DNA from: Isoetes taiwanensis
Taxonomy: Eukaryota; Streptophyta; Lycopodiopsida; Isoetales; Isoetaceae
Reading direction: 5' to 3'
DNA length: 64,000 nucleotides
NCBI GenBank assembly: GCA_021234155.1
Contig: JAJEKV010000015.1
Location: 4,014,647 to 4,078,646, forward strand
Part shown: positions 53,640 to 64,000 of the stretch, in pieces
Position numbering within the stretch: position 1 is the stretch's first letter
Layout: the number at the start of each line of letters is the position of its first letter
Notes under the pieces: model-generated
Seen by the model: the letters and a program-made list of their open reading frames with translations, nothing else
Told to the model about the DNA's origin: nothing
Databases searched by the model: none
Made by a program: the position numbers and the translations under genes

Positions 53640-54290
53640 TCGTTGCCAACTTCAACATGCCACCTAGGCTTCAACATGCCACCTAGGCTAAAACATGCCA
53701 AGGTGGCTCAAACATGCCACCTAGGCTCCAACATACCACCTACGCTCAAACATGCCAAGCTGGCTCAAACATGCCACATGGGCTCCAACATGCCACCTAG
53801 GCTCCAACATGCCAAGGTGGCTCAAACATGCCATGTCGGCTCCAAGATGCCACCTAGGCTCCATCATGTCAAGGTGGCTCAAACATGGCAAGGTGGTCAA
53901 ACATGCCACGTGGTTCAACATGCCACCTAGGCTCCAACATGCAAGGTGGCTCCAACATGCCACCTATGCTCAAATATGCCAAGGTGGGTCAAACATGCCA
54001 CGCGGGCTCCAACATGCCACCTAGGCTCAAACATGCCAAGGTGGCTCACAACATGCCACCAGGGCTCCAACATGCCAAGTTGGCTCCAACATGCCACCTA
54101 GGCTCAAACATGCCAAGGTGGCGCAAACATGCCAAGGTGGCTCAAACATGGCAAGATGGCTCAAACATGCCACGTGGCTCCAACATGCCACCTAGGCTCC
54201 AACATGCAAGGTGGCCCAAGCATGCCACTTAGGCTCCAATATGCCACCTAGGATAAAACATGCCAAGGTGGCTGAAACATACCACGCGGG
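53640..54290. repeat. AACATGCCACCTAGGCTC minisatellite
   Basis: Roughly 33 units of 18-19 bp alternate between AACATGCCACCTAGGCTC and AACATGCCAAGGTGGCTC. The cores CCACCTAGG and CCAAGGTGG are near reverse complements, so neighbouring units can pair into hairpins. The LTRs contain TCCACCTAGGATGCCACGTG, so the array probably expanded from LTR sequence. Remnants of the same unit recur at 55410-55490. Open frames through it are repeat artefacts. Confidence 0.92.
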
Positions 54291-54291
54291 C

Positions 54292-54856
54292 TTCAAGATG
54301 TTGAATATGGGTTCTAGGATGGCTCTACTCTAGATACAAAATACTAGCATATCTGGAATGCTAATTTCCAGATGAGCTATCACAACTACTATCCTATATA
54401 CCTGCTCCTGAAGCTCTCCCTCCAGATCCGTGTGCCTCCATGGTCTCCGACTCACGAGATGCCGCTCCTACTCCAAGAACGAGTCTACCTGGCCGGGCTC
54501 TTTGCACCGGTCTATGCCACAAGAAAGCGATGTTCAAACGGGGTTTGAGCAGTAGGTGAGTCTCCCCAGGTGCTAGGGCTAGAAAGAGGTCTAGGGTTAG
54601 GGTTTATGCCTATATGAGTTAGGTCCACCTAGGATGCCACGTGGTACCAATCGGGTGAGTCCTGTGTGGCGGTGCCCCAATAGGTTAAGGCCACGTGGAT
54701 AATGGCTTAACCTATGGTTGGCTAAGTTATGAGAATAACTTAGCCATGCCCCCTAGTGCCACAATCTATGGTATACAAGGCTATGAAGATAGACTTGTAT
54801 GGTGACGGATCCAGGAATATACGTATTTATGGCGTATATTCCCCTGGACCGTCACA
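54292..54856 (-). repeat. LTR C, partial (566 bp)
   Basis: This matches the last 566 bp of LTR A from TTCAAGATGTTGAATATGGG to CGTCACA, including the palindrome and terminal stem-loops. It is directly followed by the target-site duplication GCAAG. The other two-thirds of the LTR is replaced by the minisatellite. Confidence 0.9.
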
Positions 54857-55035
54857 GCAAGACTACGCAATATCCTAACATTATCCCCCCATTTTGGATA
54901 TAATTAGTGGAACACCAGTAAACCATGCCTACATCTAGTTGGTACTAAGGTTCGCTATAGACGATCCAATAGTTATCCACGTCATCCAATGGTTTTAATT
55001 GTATCTAATTTATCTTATCCAATGGTTCTTTCTAA
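54857..55035 (+). repeat. Resumption of the 166-bp host tandem repeat
   Basis: GCAAGACTACGCAATATCC and CCCCATTTTGGATAT continue the unit interrupted at 40239. Further on the sequence diverges. Confidence 0.8.
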
Positions 55036-55275
55036 GAATGCAATGGTTCTTTGAAAAACAAGATAACTTATTGCACTTAGACGATTTGCACTAAGAATCC
55101 AATGGTTCTTTGAAAAACAAGATAACTTATTGCACTTAGACGATTTGCACTAAGAATCCAATGGTTCTTTGAAAAAAAAGATAACTTATTGCACTTAGAC
55201 GATTTGCACTAAGAATCCAATGGTTCTTTGAAAAACAAGATAACTTATTGCACTTAGACGATTTGCACTAAGAAT
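55036..55275 (+). repeat. 59-bp tandem repeat, four copies
   Basis: The unit begins AATGGTTCTTTGAAAAACAA and includes GATAACTTATTGCACTTAGA then CGATTTGCACTAAGAATCC. Four almost identical copies are offset by 59 bp. It lies inside the 166-bp host array, which resumes with AGAGATGTAATTGTT. Confidence 0.93.
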
Positions 55276-55399
55276 TAGAGATGTAATTGTTGGAGCCATC
55301 AAGCAAAATACCACAGCTAACACCTTAAACCTAAACACAAACTCGGGGAAAACCTTGCTCGGGAAAACCTTGCTTCCGAGTCATGTGCACGGGTATCGA

Positions 55400-56320
55400 G
55401 CCAAATATCGCCCAACATGCCAAGTTCTCCAACATGCCAATGTGGGTCAGGGCATGGCACCTAGGCTCAAGCATGCCATCTAGGCACTCGAGTGGGGATA
55501 TGACACGTAAACCCTATGCCTTGCCGGGTTATTGTAGAGTTTGTGTTATGGAGGCTCCGCTTTGGTCCATTGCACTTGGGACATGGTCGAAAGCAAACTT
55601 TTTTGAAAACACGAGGCAATAGAAATTGCAAGAATGGGGTTTGGATTTATTCTCCTCCTAGTTTTGCAATTAAAATGTAGAGCCTTATCGCGCAAGAGCA
55701 AAATTGTTTGGGGTCACTTTCGGATTGGCGACTAGATCAAACTCTGTTATTTCAGTTCTCATGGCTCCCCATGCATGTTTAGAAATGGTCCACCTAGTTA
55801 TCAAAGAAGTCGACTACGCTTTGGCCTCCAAAGCGTAAACCCTGTGTGTTGCTAGGCTATTGTAGGGTTTACGTTATGGAGGTCGAGTTTTATCAGTTGC
55901 ACTTGAGACATGGTCGAGAAGTCGCAGCTTGAAAACAAAGAAGCAATAGAAACCCGGCGAAAATGGGGTTTGGATTTACCGGCGGGGCTTTCCTACCGGT
56001 GCTCCTCCCGGAGTGCAAATGCCGATACCTCCCTTCCCTAACCCGGTTTCCTATATCCGACCGTTGAATTCTCCATTCAAGTAACTTGCTTCGGGCGGGT
56101 TCAAAAAAATTCAAGATCATCCAGAGAACATATCAAACCGCAAAGTGTCTGCGGCAATGAATCGTAGTGTAGAAACCCAAGTGTTTTGTCGTTAGCAGTA
56201 CAAAGGCTCGAATGGAGATTTGACTTATGCCACGTCAGTCCAAAATAGCGAAATTACACCTAGGGACCAAGTTACACGAAAGGACCTTTGGGGCTTAACC
56301 GCTTCGAAGGTTTTAGGGGT
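55400..56320 (+). repeat. Direct partial copies of the palindrome arm
   Basis: After a minisatellite remnant (55410-55490), sequence at about 55525-55835 and again at about 55836-55980 matches the palindrome arm: GTTATGGAGG, GACATGGTCGA, AGCAATAGAAA, GGGGTTTGGATTTA, CCCCATGCATGTTTAGAAA. The copies are 10-20% diverged by eye. A short GGGTTTACGTTATGG/CCATAACG motif marks unit junctions. Confidence 0.7.
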
Positions 56321-57172
56321 CGATATTACGGTGCCAATCGCCCCTCTTGATGACATTGTAAGATCACGGTCGAATCGACTAGGATATGGCCTCGAAATAT
56401 AAACCTTGTGTGTTGCTAGGTTATTGAAGGGTTTACATTATGGAAAATCGAGTTTTAGTCGGTTGCACTTCGGACATGGTCGAAGAAATCGATTAAAAAC
56501 ATGAAGCAATAGGAATTGGCCGGAATGGGTTTTGGATTTATCCTCCTCCCAACGTAGCAATTAGAAGTCAAAGCCTTTGCGGTAGCAAAATTGTTTTGGG
56601 ATGATTCAGGATGGCCAATAGATCCAAGCTTCGGTTATTTATTGCTATGGCTCCACATGCATGTTTAGAAAGGTACACCTAGCTATCCAAGAAAACAACC
56701 ACGTTTTTGGCCTCCGAAATGTAAACCCTACAATAACCTGGCAATACCGGGGGTTTACGTTTTAGAAACAAAAACATCATCGTTTTTTCTTAGATAACTA
56801 GGTGTACCTTTTATAAACATGCATACAAAGCCATGGCAACTAAAATAATGAGTTTGAATCTATTGGCCATCCCGAATGATCCCAAACAATTTTGCTTTCT
56901 TTGCAAAAGGCACTCTTGACTTCTAATTACTACTTCGGGAGGAAGATAAATCCAAAACCCATTCCGCCCCCTATTGCTTCATGTTTTCAACTCAAGCAGC
57001 CTTCTCGGCTCATGTCCTAAGTGCAACCGACTAAAACTCGACTCCATAACGTAAAACCCTTCAATAACCTAGCAACAATACGTGGTTTATATTTCTGAGG
57101 CCATATCCTAGCCGATTCCCGACCGTGATCTTGCACAATGTCATGACGTGAGGGAACGCGGTTGGCACCGTA
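56321..57172. repeat. Large palindrome, ~400-bp arms
   Basis: The left arm 56321-56728 and right arm 56751-57172 are reverse complements with scattered mismatches and indels, around a loop of about 22 nt. Matching landmarks are ACGGTGCCAA/TTGGCACCGT, GATCACGGTCG/CGACCGTGATC (with small changes), CTAGGATATGGCCTC/GAGGCCATATCCTAG, GGTACACCTAG/CTAGGTGTACC and GTAAACCC/GGGTTTAC. This is a foldback or long-TIR transposon structure with no coding content. LTR D is inserted in the right arm at 57180. Confidence 0.85.
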
Positions 57173-57179
57173 AGACGGA

Positions 57180-58791
57180 TGTGACGCCTCGCTAAACGCA
57201 TGACGCCACCGCCGCACACGGGCAGGAAATCCCCATCCGCCTCCAAGAACCGCATGGGGCTTCTTCGCCTACCCCGCGACTCGGAGGTGATTCTTAGTCT
57301 GGAAGGGGACACAGGGTGTCTTTGCGCCAGCCTTCCCTATGGGCTCCTATAACAATGTGAGCGATAACACGCCGTCGAACTAGCATCAACATATACAAAT
57401 ACTACCTCGGCGGGTAGTGCATCACTCATAAAACCAAGGCAAAGATGATAATCACGAACCATAAAACATGAGAGCTCCTACCCCTACTCGGACTTCGTAA
57501 GGAGGATGGTACCCGGCTAGGCCTCAAGATAGAGCAGACCGAGTCATGGCAATGGCGAGGGCTGGCATAGAACAATGGCTAGGGTTGACCACTCCATCCG
57601 CCCTCCTTGCATACTTTGCAAATGGGCTAGATCAGGCTCGACAAGACTCTAGCCTTCCTGGATCACATGAATCCCATGGCATCACCCATCGGGACTACTC
57701 CGTGTTGCATCTCCCTCGGGTCCGATGAGGCGGGAAGGGTTGCATCTCCCTTCCCAGGATCTAGAGGTGCTGCATGGCTAGAGAATCGTGGCGACACCCA
57801 TCTGTACCCGTGAACCCCAAAGCGAGAGCCAAGCCAACACTTGCGGCTCTCGAGGCGGTGGCAACACCATTGCCCGGAGGTGTCGGACCCATGCTTTCGG
57901 CCCAATTTAAGTGACCGACCATAAGCCTAGCCCACTATGGGATCCCCGAAGCCCCCCACTCGGCGGGGATCCTCCCTCCACTTTCCTCTAGCCCGTTATA
58001 TGGTGCTGAGTCATATCATAGCCTCAATAGCCCGGTGGGCTCCTATGCACTGCCGCAACTAATAGGAACTAAGGGGTCTACTCTAGAGCATACTACATAT
58101 GGCTCTAGGTCTCTACCCCCTTCCCAATACAAGAGGAGCAAACAAGATCAACCAACATCCATACTCATCACATCATGAGAATAATCATAAGAAGAACATC
58201 TTAACCTAATCATACAAATCTAACTAATAGTTAGGGTTCCTTGATTAGGGTTCAAGAAGTTCAATATGGGTTCTAGGATGGCTCTACTCTAGATACAAAA
58301 TACTAGCATATCCGGAATGCTAATTTCCGGATGAGCTATCACAACCACTATCCTACATACCTGCTCTGAAGCTCTCCCTCCGGTCTGTGTGCCTCCATGG
58401 TCTCGACTCACGAGATGCCACCTGGGTTTGACACCCTCTTTGCACCATCTATGCCACAACAAGCGATGTTGAAACGGGGGTTTGAGCGGTAGGTGAGTCT
58501 CCTCGAGTGCTAGGGCTAGAAAGAGGTCTAGGGTTAGGGTTTATGCCTATATGAGTTAGGGTCCACCTAGGATGCCACGTGGTGGTATCAATCGGGTGAG
58601 TCACGTGGCGGTGTCCCAATAGGTTAAGGCCACGTGGATAATGGCTTAACCTATGGTTGGCTAAGTTATGAGAATAACTTAGCCATGCCCCTAGTGCCAC
58701 AATCTATGGTATACAAGGCTATGAAGATAGACTTGTATGGTGACGGATCCGGAATATCGTGTTGCCGGCGTATATTCCCGGGACCGTCACA
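57180..58791 (-). repeat. LTR D (3' LTR of element 2), 1612 bp
   Basis: A full LTR of the same family starts TGTGACGCCTCG and ends GGGACCGTCACA. It is colinear with LTRs A and B. GC-rich hotspots again differ by indels while AT-rich blocks are identical. The terminal GGAATATACG/CGTATATTCC stem is disrupted. The candidate target duplication is ACGGA (57175-57179). Its partner should lie beyond position 64000. Confidence 0.88.
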
Positions 58792-61700
58792 TTCTCCCCT
58801 TAGGACAATCTTTCCTCCTCATTGCGCTAAGGTGACGAACCTACCTTATGCTTGCACAAAGCAACAACATGTCATAACCTTTAGTTTAGTTTAGCAATCA
58901 AGTTTTATTAGTTCAAGTCAAAAAATTTAGGCTATATTTGTACTTATACAAAATTATATAGCCTTAACACCAAGATTATTTCTTACGATAATTCAAAACA
59001 TTATTGTAAGAGTTATTAGGTTCATAATCTAAATTATGGCTCCCCCTATCTTCTGTAATCGCTCCTCGTTGAAGTCCACCTTCTACTTTTGCCCGCAAAA
59101 GGAGCACATTACGTTAGTTTAGTTAATAATTTGTGGTTTTAGGGGACCACCCCCTTACCTCCTTGAGGCTAACTAATGACTCAAGGTTGTCCTACTACCT
59201 TGCCCAAGATCATGGCCCTTTCGGATTTGAGCTTAAGGATCATTTAAGATGCTCCCATCGCCGCCCATGATCGAGTGCTACCTTGTACTCGGTTATCCTC
59301 GCTTGCGTACCCCTAGTGCATCATGCCCCACGGGTTTGAAGCTGGGGAACGTCTCGCGATCCCATCATCATGATGATCACTTTAACCTTCACCATGACCT
59401 CCCTACGGCCCAGTGTGCGTACCCGCGCATCGTGGCATAGAGATCATCCGGATCGATGTCCCATCATCGCCCACCATGCCTCATTCCTCACTCACATGAC
59501 CCTAATGGTCATGCGCATCTCTTGGTGCGTGTGGCCTAGAGAATGCCCTAAAGGTGTATCCCATCATCGCCCACACGATCAAAGGTTACGCACATGCACC
59601 CTAGTAACTAGAATGCATGCCGGGCTTAAGGCTAACTAACAACATACTAGCTAACCACACGGCAAGTTGGGGGCCAAAGTCCGGAGGCGACTGGCCCCAT
59701 CAAACTCCTTCATAAACTCGGGTATTGCTTCTCCAAGTCTTGCTTCAATACCCATGTCGCATCTTCCACGGGTAAGTGCTTCCACTTAACCAAATATTGG
59801 AGGAATTGAGACCTCTAGTCTTCTTGAATGACTTATCAAGAAGCACCGGGCACTATTTCTACTTGCTCCTCCATCATTTCCAACAAGGTTGGGTATCCAA
59901 ACCTCCTCCCGGGGTTAGGATTGTGCCTTTTTAATAAACTTACGTGGAAGACCCGTGAACCTTAGAGATGGGCTGGAAGATCCAACGGAAAGAGCCCACT
60001 CTCTCCAAAATCTGAGCGGACCAGCCCACTAGGGCAGAAGCTTCTTCTGCGGGCTCCCAATCAGCGGACTTGGCTTGCTTCACCTTTATCTTCAACCGGG
60101 GCGTATAAGCCTACCTTGAATTCTCTTACGGTCACGATGGCATGCATTTTCCCACTCTGCTTAGACTTCTTGCTGCCAATAAATAACCCCTTACTTCTTC
60201 CACTAGCTCTTTGCATATCCCCTAACGCTCTGGCGGGATGCTTCACCTTGGACCGCAGGTTGTTGCGGGGTAAATCCGGGGTTAAGCTCTTTTGGTACCC
60301 GTGTTACCATGAAAGGAGACATACGAGATGACTTCTGCTTGGCTTGCTTGTTGCCGCGGAATTCCACCAAGTGGATATTGCTCATCCGCGGGATAGCATT
60401 TCCACACATAGTTCGAAACATGTCTTCAATGATCCGATTAATCCTCTCCGTCGGCCCATCTGTTTGGGGATGATATGCCGTGCTCATGGAGAGCTTGTCT
60501 GAATGGTGCTGAAGAGGTCCTGCCGGAAGGCACTCATAAACTTGGAATCCTATCGGATATTATCTCCCGAGGCATGCCATGGAGTCTGAAAATCTCCTTA
60601 TAAATAACTTGGCCGTATCTATCAATGATTGTCAATTAGTCTTGCAAGGCACAAAATGTGCCATCTTGGATAACTTATCTACGACAACCATCAATGCATC
60701 CTTGCCTCGAAGAGTTGGAGAGACTGTGATGAAATCCACATGCTTATGACCTCCCACTTTGCATTTGGCACCCCAATGGCTCAAGAGCACTGGAATCCGA
60801 AGTTGCTCCGCTTTGATGCTGGACATAGCGGCAATCCCGAATATGCAGGCTATCCCTCTTTGTTCCCCGGCCAGTAGCTAGCTGCCGAATCTTGAAATAG
60901 GTCTTCATAAACCCGACATGCCCACCATATTAATTTTGTTATGTGTGTGTCATGAAGAATTAGCTTCCTACCCACGACGATGATTCACACACACCTTAGC
61001 GTATAGCGGGGTTGCCTTCCTTCTTATAATGCTTGAAGGCTTCCCCGCTCCCTATCCTGCTTGGCTTCCTTGAAAGAGCTTTCCCCGCGCTACCTCCTTG
61101 AGAGTCCACATCCGCCGGGCAAGGACTCCCTCAATCTTCTTGCCAAACTCACTTTCCGAAGAGTGGAAATCGTGACAATAGTCCCCTTGCGAAATGGTCT
61201 CACGGAGAGGCATGCGCTACACAACATTAAGCTTACCGGGCTTACATAAAATATCAAAATCATACTCACCAAGGAATTCCATCTACCTCCCTTTTGCCTT
61301 AAGTTGAGGAGGGGTGAAGAGATAATCAAGGCTCGGTGATCGCATCCAACCCCTTCCCAAAGAGATAATGCCTCCATATCCCTCCAATGCCCGACAATGG
61401 CCCCAGCAGCTCACGATCATGGGTTGGTGGCGTTGCTTTCGGCGTCGTTCTTCGAGTCGTGGCGTGCACTCCTTCCTTCTTGCATCAAGAGGCCCCTTGC
61501 TTCTTCTTGGATCTGTTGCTTCCAACTTATCTTTTGCCAGGATCCGGAGAACAAGCGGTCTTTGTGGATTGAGAACCTCTTTAGCTTCTCAAAAGAAGCT
61601 TGGACTCCTCAACCAATGGCTAGTCAATCCTTAATCTTCTTGGCCTTAGTGAGGTGAACCAAGGGACGCCCACTTAGCAAAGTCCTTGGGATTTAAATTT

Positions 61701-64000
61701 ACGTGAATATCATGGCCGCCAACCCGCTTCTTGCCGCCCATTCCTTGGAGCTGGCCAAATCAACTATTGCCTCAATCTTAGATGGATACGTGGAGATTCC
61801 CTGGGATGTTACTACATGCCCCAAGTACTCCCACTCGGCCAAGGCAAAGTGGCACTTAGAGAGCTTCCCATACAACCGATGACGCCTCAACTTCCAACAC
61901 TTTCCCGAGATGCCGACAATGCTCCCTCGAAGGACTTCTTTGCAGAGATTAGGGATGTCGCCGAAGAAGACAATAACAAACTCATCCAAGAAGTCTACGA
62001 AGATGTCGTTCATTTGCGCATAAACGTTGCTGGAGGCATTACCGATAGTCCAAAGGGCATTAAACTCAAAGTGACCATACTGCGTTACGAAAGCGGTCTT
62101 ATGGATATCCTCTTCTTTTATTCTTATCGATGGTATCCTCGACCTCAAATCAATTTTAGAGAATACCTTTGCTCCTTGTAACTGGTCCATTAGATCATCG
62201 CCCTTGGCAATGCATACTTGTTCTTTATCATGCAGCGTGGTGATAGTCTATCATTCTTAAGCTCCCATCTTTCTTCTTCAAAAGAGTATAGGTTATCAGA
62301 AAGGAGACACACTTGCTCTTATAAATCCAAGCTCGAGCAATTCGGCCGTTTCTTGAGCTCAATCAATTCTAGGGTGCTCATTCTATATGGCGCCTTCTTG
62401 GTAGGCTTCGATCCGACCAATGTGATCTCATTCCACCCCCTATAAGGTGGCATTTGCCCGGTTTCATCAGGAAATACATCCTTGAACTACGAAATAAGCG
62501 CACTGCTCTTTGAGCAAGCCGGTTTCCCTTTGGGTCACTTCCATCACCTTTTCAGCTCCAATTCCATCCTCAAGATGTAATCCACCTTATTCACTATACT
62601 CTTCCTTATTGCTTCAAAAGAAATACCTTTGCATAGAGAATCAGCTTCTTACCTTTCTATCAACTTCTTTTGCATTAGTGCCGAGTCATGGTGACTTCAT
62701 TCCGGTCGCCAATCAATCATAGCTGCATTTTGGCTTCAAAAATTCCATCCCACTAATGGTCGTATCTTCGATGTCCATGACCTGCTCCCCGCCGGCCATA
62801 GCCCCACTAAGGTCTATGTCAAGGTGATCCTCCTCCCTTAGTGTGCCGAATGGCGCCGTTTGCCATAACTCTTTTGGCCTTGGCAGACTTCAATACCTTG
62901 TTCTTCATTAGAGCGACCAATCTAGGAGATGCAAAATTATGAGAGCTACGTATCTATGGCGAGGACTACATAAGAGTTACTATCTATGATCCGAATTCTG
63001 GCGATGGCGATTGGTGATTCTCTATCACTGTCTCAATGTTTTGCACATGGCACTGCCATCTGTGAGTCACGGCTCTGGCGGTGGAATAGATCCTGGAATA
63101 AAACTACGTTGGGGAGTCCCAATCCGAGTTACGCCAGAAATTTGCATGACGAATGGACAATCATGTATTCGGTGCCACAGTGGAAGCACCTACAAGGCTG
63201 CTCTTTTCAATGCATTCTGTCTCTTTTCCGTAGGAATTTGTCTGGGAGGCGGCTTAAAGGCGTTGCCCGCGGTATTCGTGACCCGCGTTCACGAAAGCTT
63301 TGTTCGACCCTTACCTTCTTTCGACTCCCACGGTGATTGTAGGCCTTGATTGCTTACCTAATATTGCCACGATCTTTGCGGTGAACTCTTACCCGCGAGA
63401 GGTTGAACGTTTCTCTGTGGGTTCTTGGTACCTCTTTAAACAACTTTTATCTTGGCTTTATTCTGGCAACGGAGTTGATTGCTCTAACAAGCCTCTTGAT
63501 ATTCTTTGTTCCCTCAATGTAAGTATCCTGACTTGCCTCTACGAGACTCGAGGAACATGCAGCACTGAGCCTCATAAATTCTTAGATTATGTCTGTAGCG
63601 ATAAGCTACCTGATTCAACTGTAAAACTTCTTTGAATACGTCTGCTAGTATGAGACCTTGGCACTTTATAGTGCTTCGCGGGAAAGCAACTATTTTGAGG
63701 TCTTAAACCTACAATTGTTTCTCTTCAGCTTATTGGACTTAGCATATCCCTTCCACGGATCATACTGCTTGGGTCCAATAAGGTTATTTTAACTAACTTT
63801 CCCATAATCGCCTTTCATGCCCGTGCCGGTTGTAAAATTCTTCCATTTCAATCAACCATTACTTCCGACCTCCATGCGATCACGTCTTTCCGCAGGCGGT
63901 AGAACTGTAACTTCCATACATTTGCTCATGGCACTATCCACCTTTTTCACGATAGTCATGCGGTCTTTCTTGCTCTTTTCGCTTGTTTGGAGTTATTGTA
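58792..64000 (-). mobile_element. Element 2, second chromovirus copy, runs off the window
   Basis: A polypurine tract (58792-58802) and the non-coding repeat region to about 59640 are followed on the minus strand by broken domains. The chromodomain is at about 59880-59660 and integrase at 60826-60203 ([40 protein letters not shown] with the catalytic Glu). RNase H is at about 61525-61090. RT is at 62190-61699 (MDQLQGAKVFSKIDLRSR; FVIVFFGDI, where the second Asp-Asp position reads Gly-Asp; LYGKLSKCHFALAEWEYLGH). A protease region and the gag zinc knuckle follow, the knuckle near 63195-63150 (CFHCG, a deletion, then HRIHDCP). The order and sequence follow element 1. The region equivalent to the H3-like ORF lies outside the window. 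Confidence 0.88.

Larger units (their letters stand above)
40240..54856 (-). mobile_element. Composite Ty3/gypsy chromovirus insertion with three LTRs
   Basis: The insertion is flanked by GCAAG at 40235-40239 and 54857-54861, a 5-bp target-site duplication confirmed by the host tandem repeat. On the coding (minus) strand it contains a partial LTR (54856-54292), a minisatellite segment (54291-53369), a full LTR (53368-51727), a primer-binding site, an H3-like ORF, a second unknown ORF, gag, protease, RT, RNase H, integrase with chromodomain, a polypurine tract and a full LTR (41886-40240). LTRs begin TG and end CA. The middle LTR is not flanked by a target duplication. The outer partial LTR shares diagnostic bases with the 40240 copy, so these two are probably the original pair. 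All ORFs are broken. Confidence 0.88.

Noticed and set aside
53600-54230. Several ~80-115-codon frames on both strands (methionine-cysteine-histidine rich)
   Set aside because: They are translations of the 18-19-bp minisatellite in all frames and carry no independent coding signal.

Overview
This window is from a land-plant nuclear genome, probably a large, repeat-rich one. The evidence is three plant-type gene families: a complete four-exon PAR1 gene (10905-11983), the first exon of a dormancy/auxin-associated (DRM1/ARP) gene (10232-10091, minus) and an intronless AATP-type AAA-ATPase (30977-32344). Around them are plant LINEs and chromodomain-bearing Ty3/gypsy elements. I cannot name the species. 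I see no rRNA, tRNA, CRISPR or bacterial feature.

Layout. 1-10 kb: AT-rich intergenic DNA, a 52-bp-arm foldback, a short LINE with its target-site duplication, and candidate exons of an unrecognised minus-strand gene. 10-12 kb: a divergent pair, a DRM1-like pseudogene exon and intact PAR1. 12-17.3 kb: three degenerate LINE fragments. 18.9-21.3 kb: a minus-strand pogo/Tigger-type transposase pseudogene. 23.6-29.4 kb: a nearly full-length, frameshifted L1-type LINE with repeats and hairpins in its leader and ORF1. 30.7-35.8 kb: the richest genic island, with the AAA-ATPase behind a promoter of stepwise duplications, a small secreted repeat protein, and a 71-codon gene with a 5'-UTR intron. 35.9-37.1 kb: a TIR element split by a LINE. 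37.8-64 kb: one Ty3/gypsy chromovirus family, as an LTR relic, a composite 14.6-kb insertion flanked by 5-bp target duplications (40240-54856), a large palindrome, and a second copy that enters the palindrome and runs off the window.

The outstanding observation lies in the minus-strand chromovirus at 40240-53368. About 550 nt downstream of its tRNA-iMet primer-binding site, and well upstream of gag-pol, it carries a broken ORF (51162-50085). The ORF opens with a histone H3 tail (ARTKQT, then RK) and ends with a recognisable H3 histone fold (REIRHF, CAIHA, then RVTLMPKDIHLARRIRRE). Two residue choices resemble centromeric H3. The same element encodes a chromodomain at the end of its integrase. 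A retroelement that appears to encode both an H3-like histone and a chromatin-reading domain is, to my knowledge, undescribed. A second unidentified ORF (about 48807-47770) lies between it and gag.

Caution: retroelement copies here are nearly identical in AT-rich stretches but differ by small indels at GC-rich spots. That pattern could be decay or uncorrected sequencing error, so some frameshifts may not be real.
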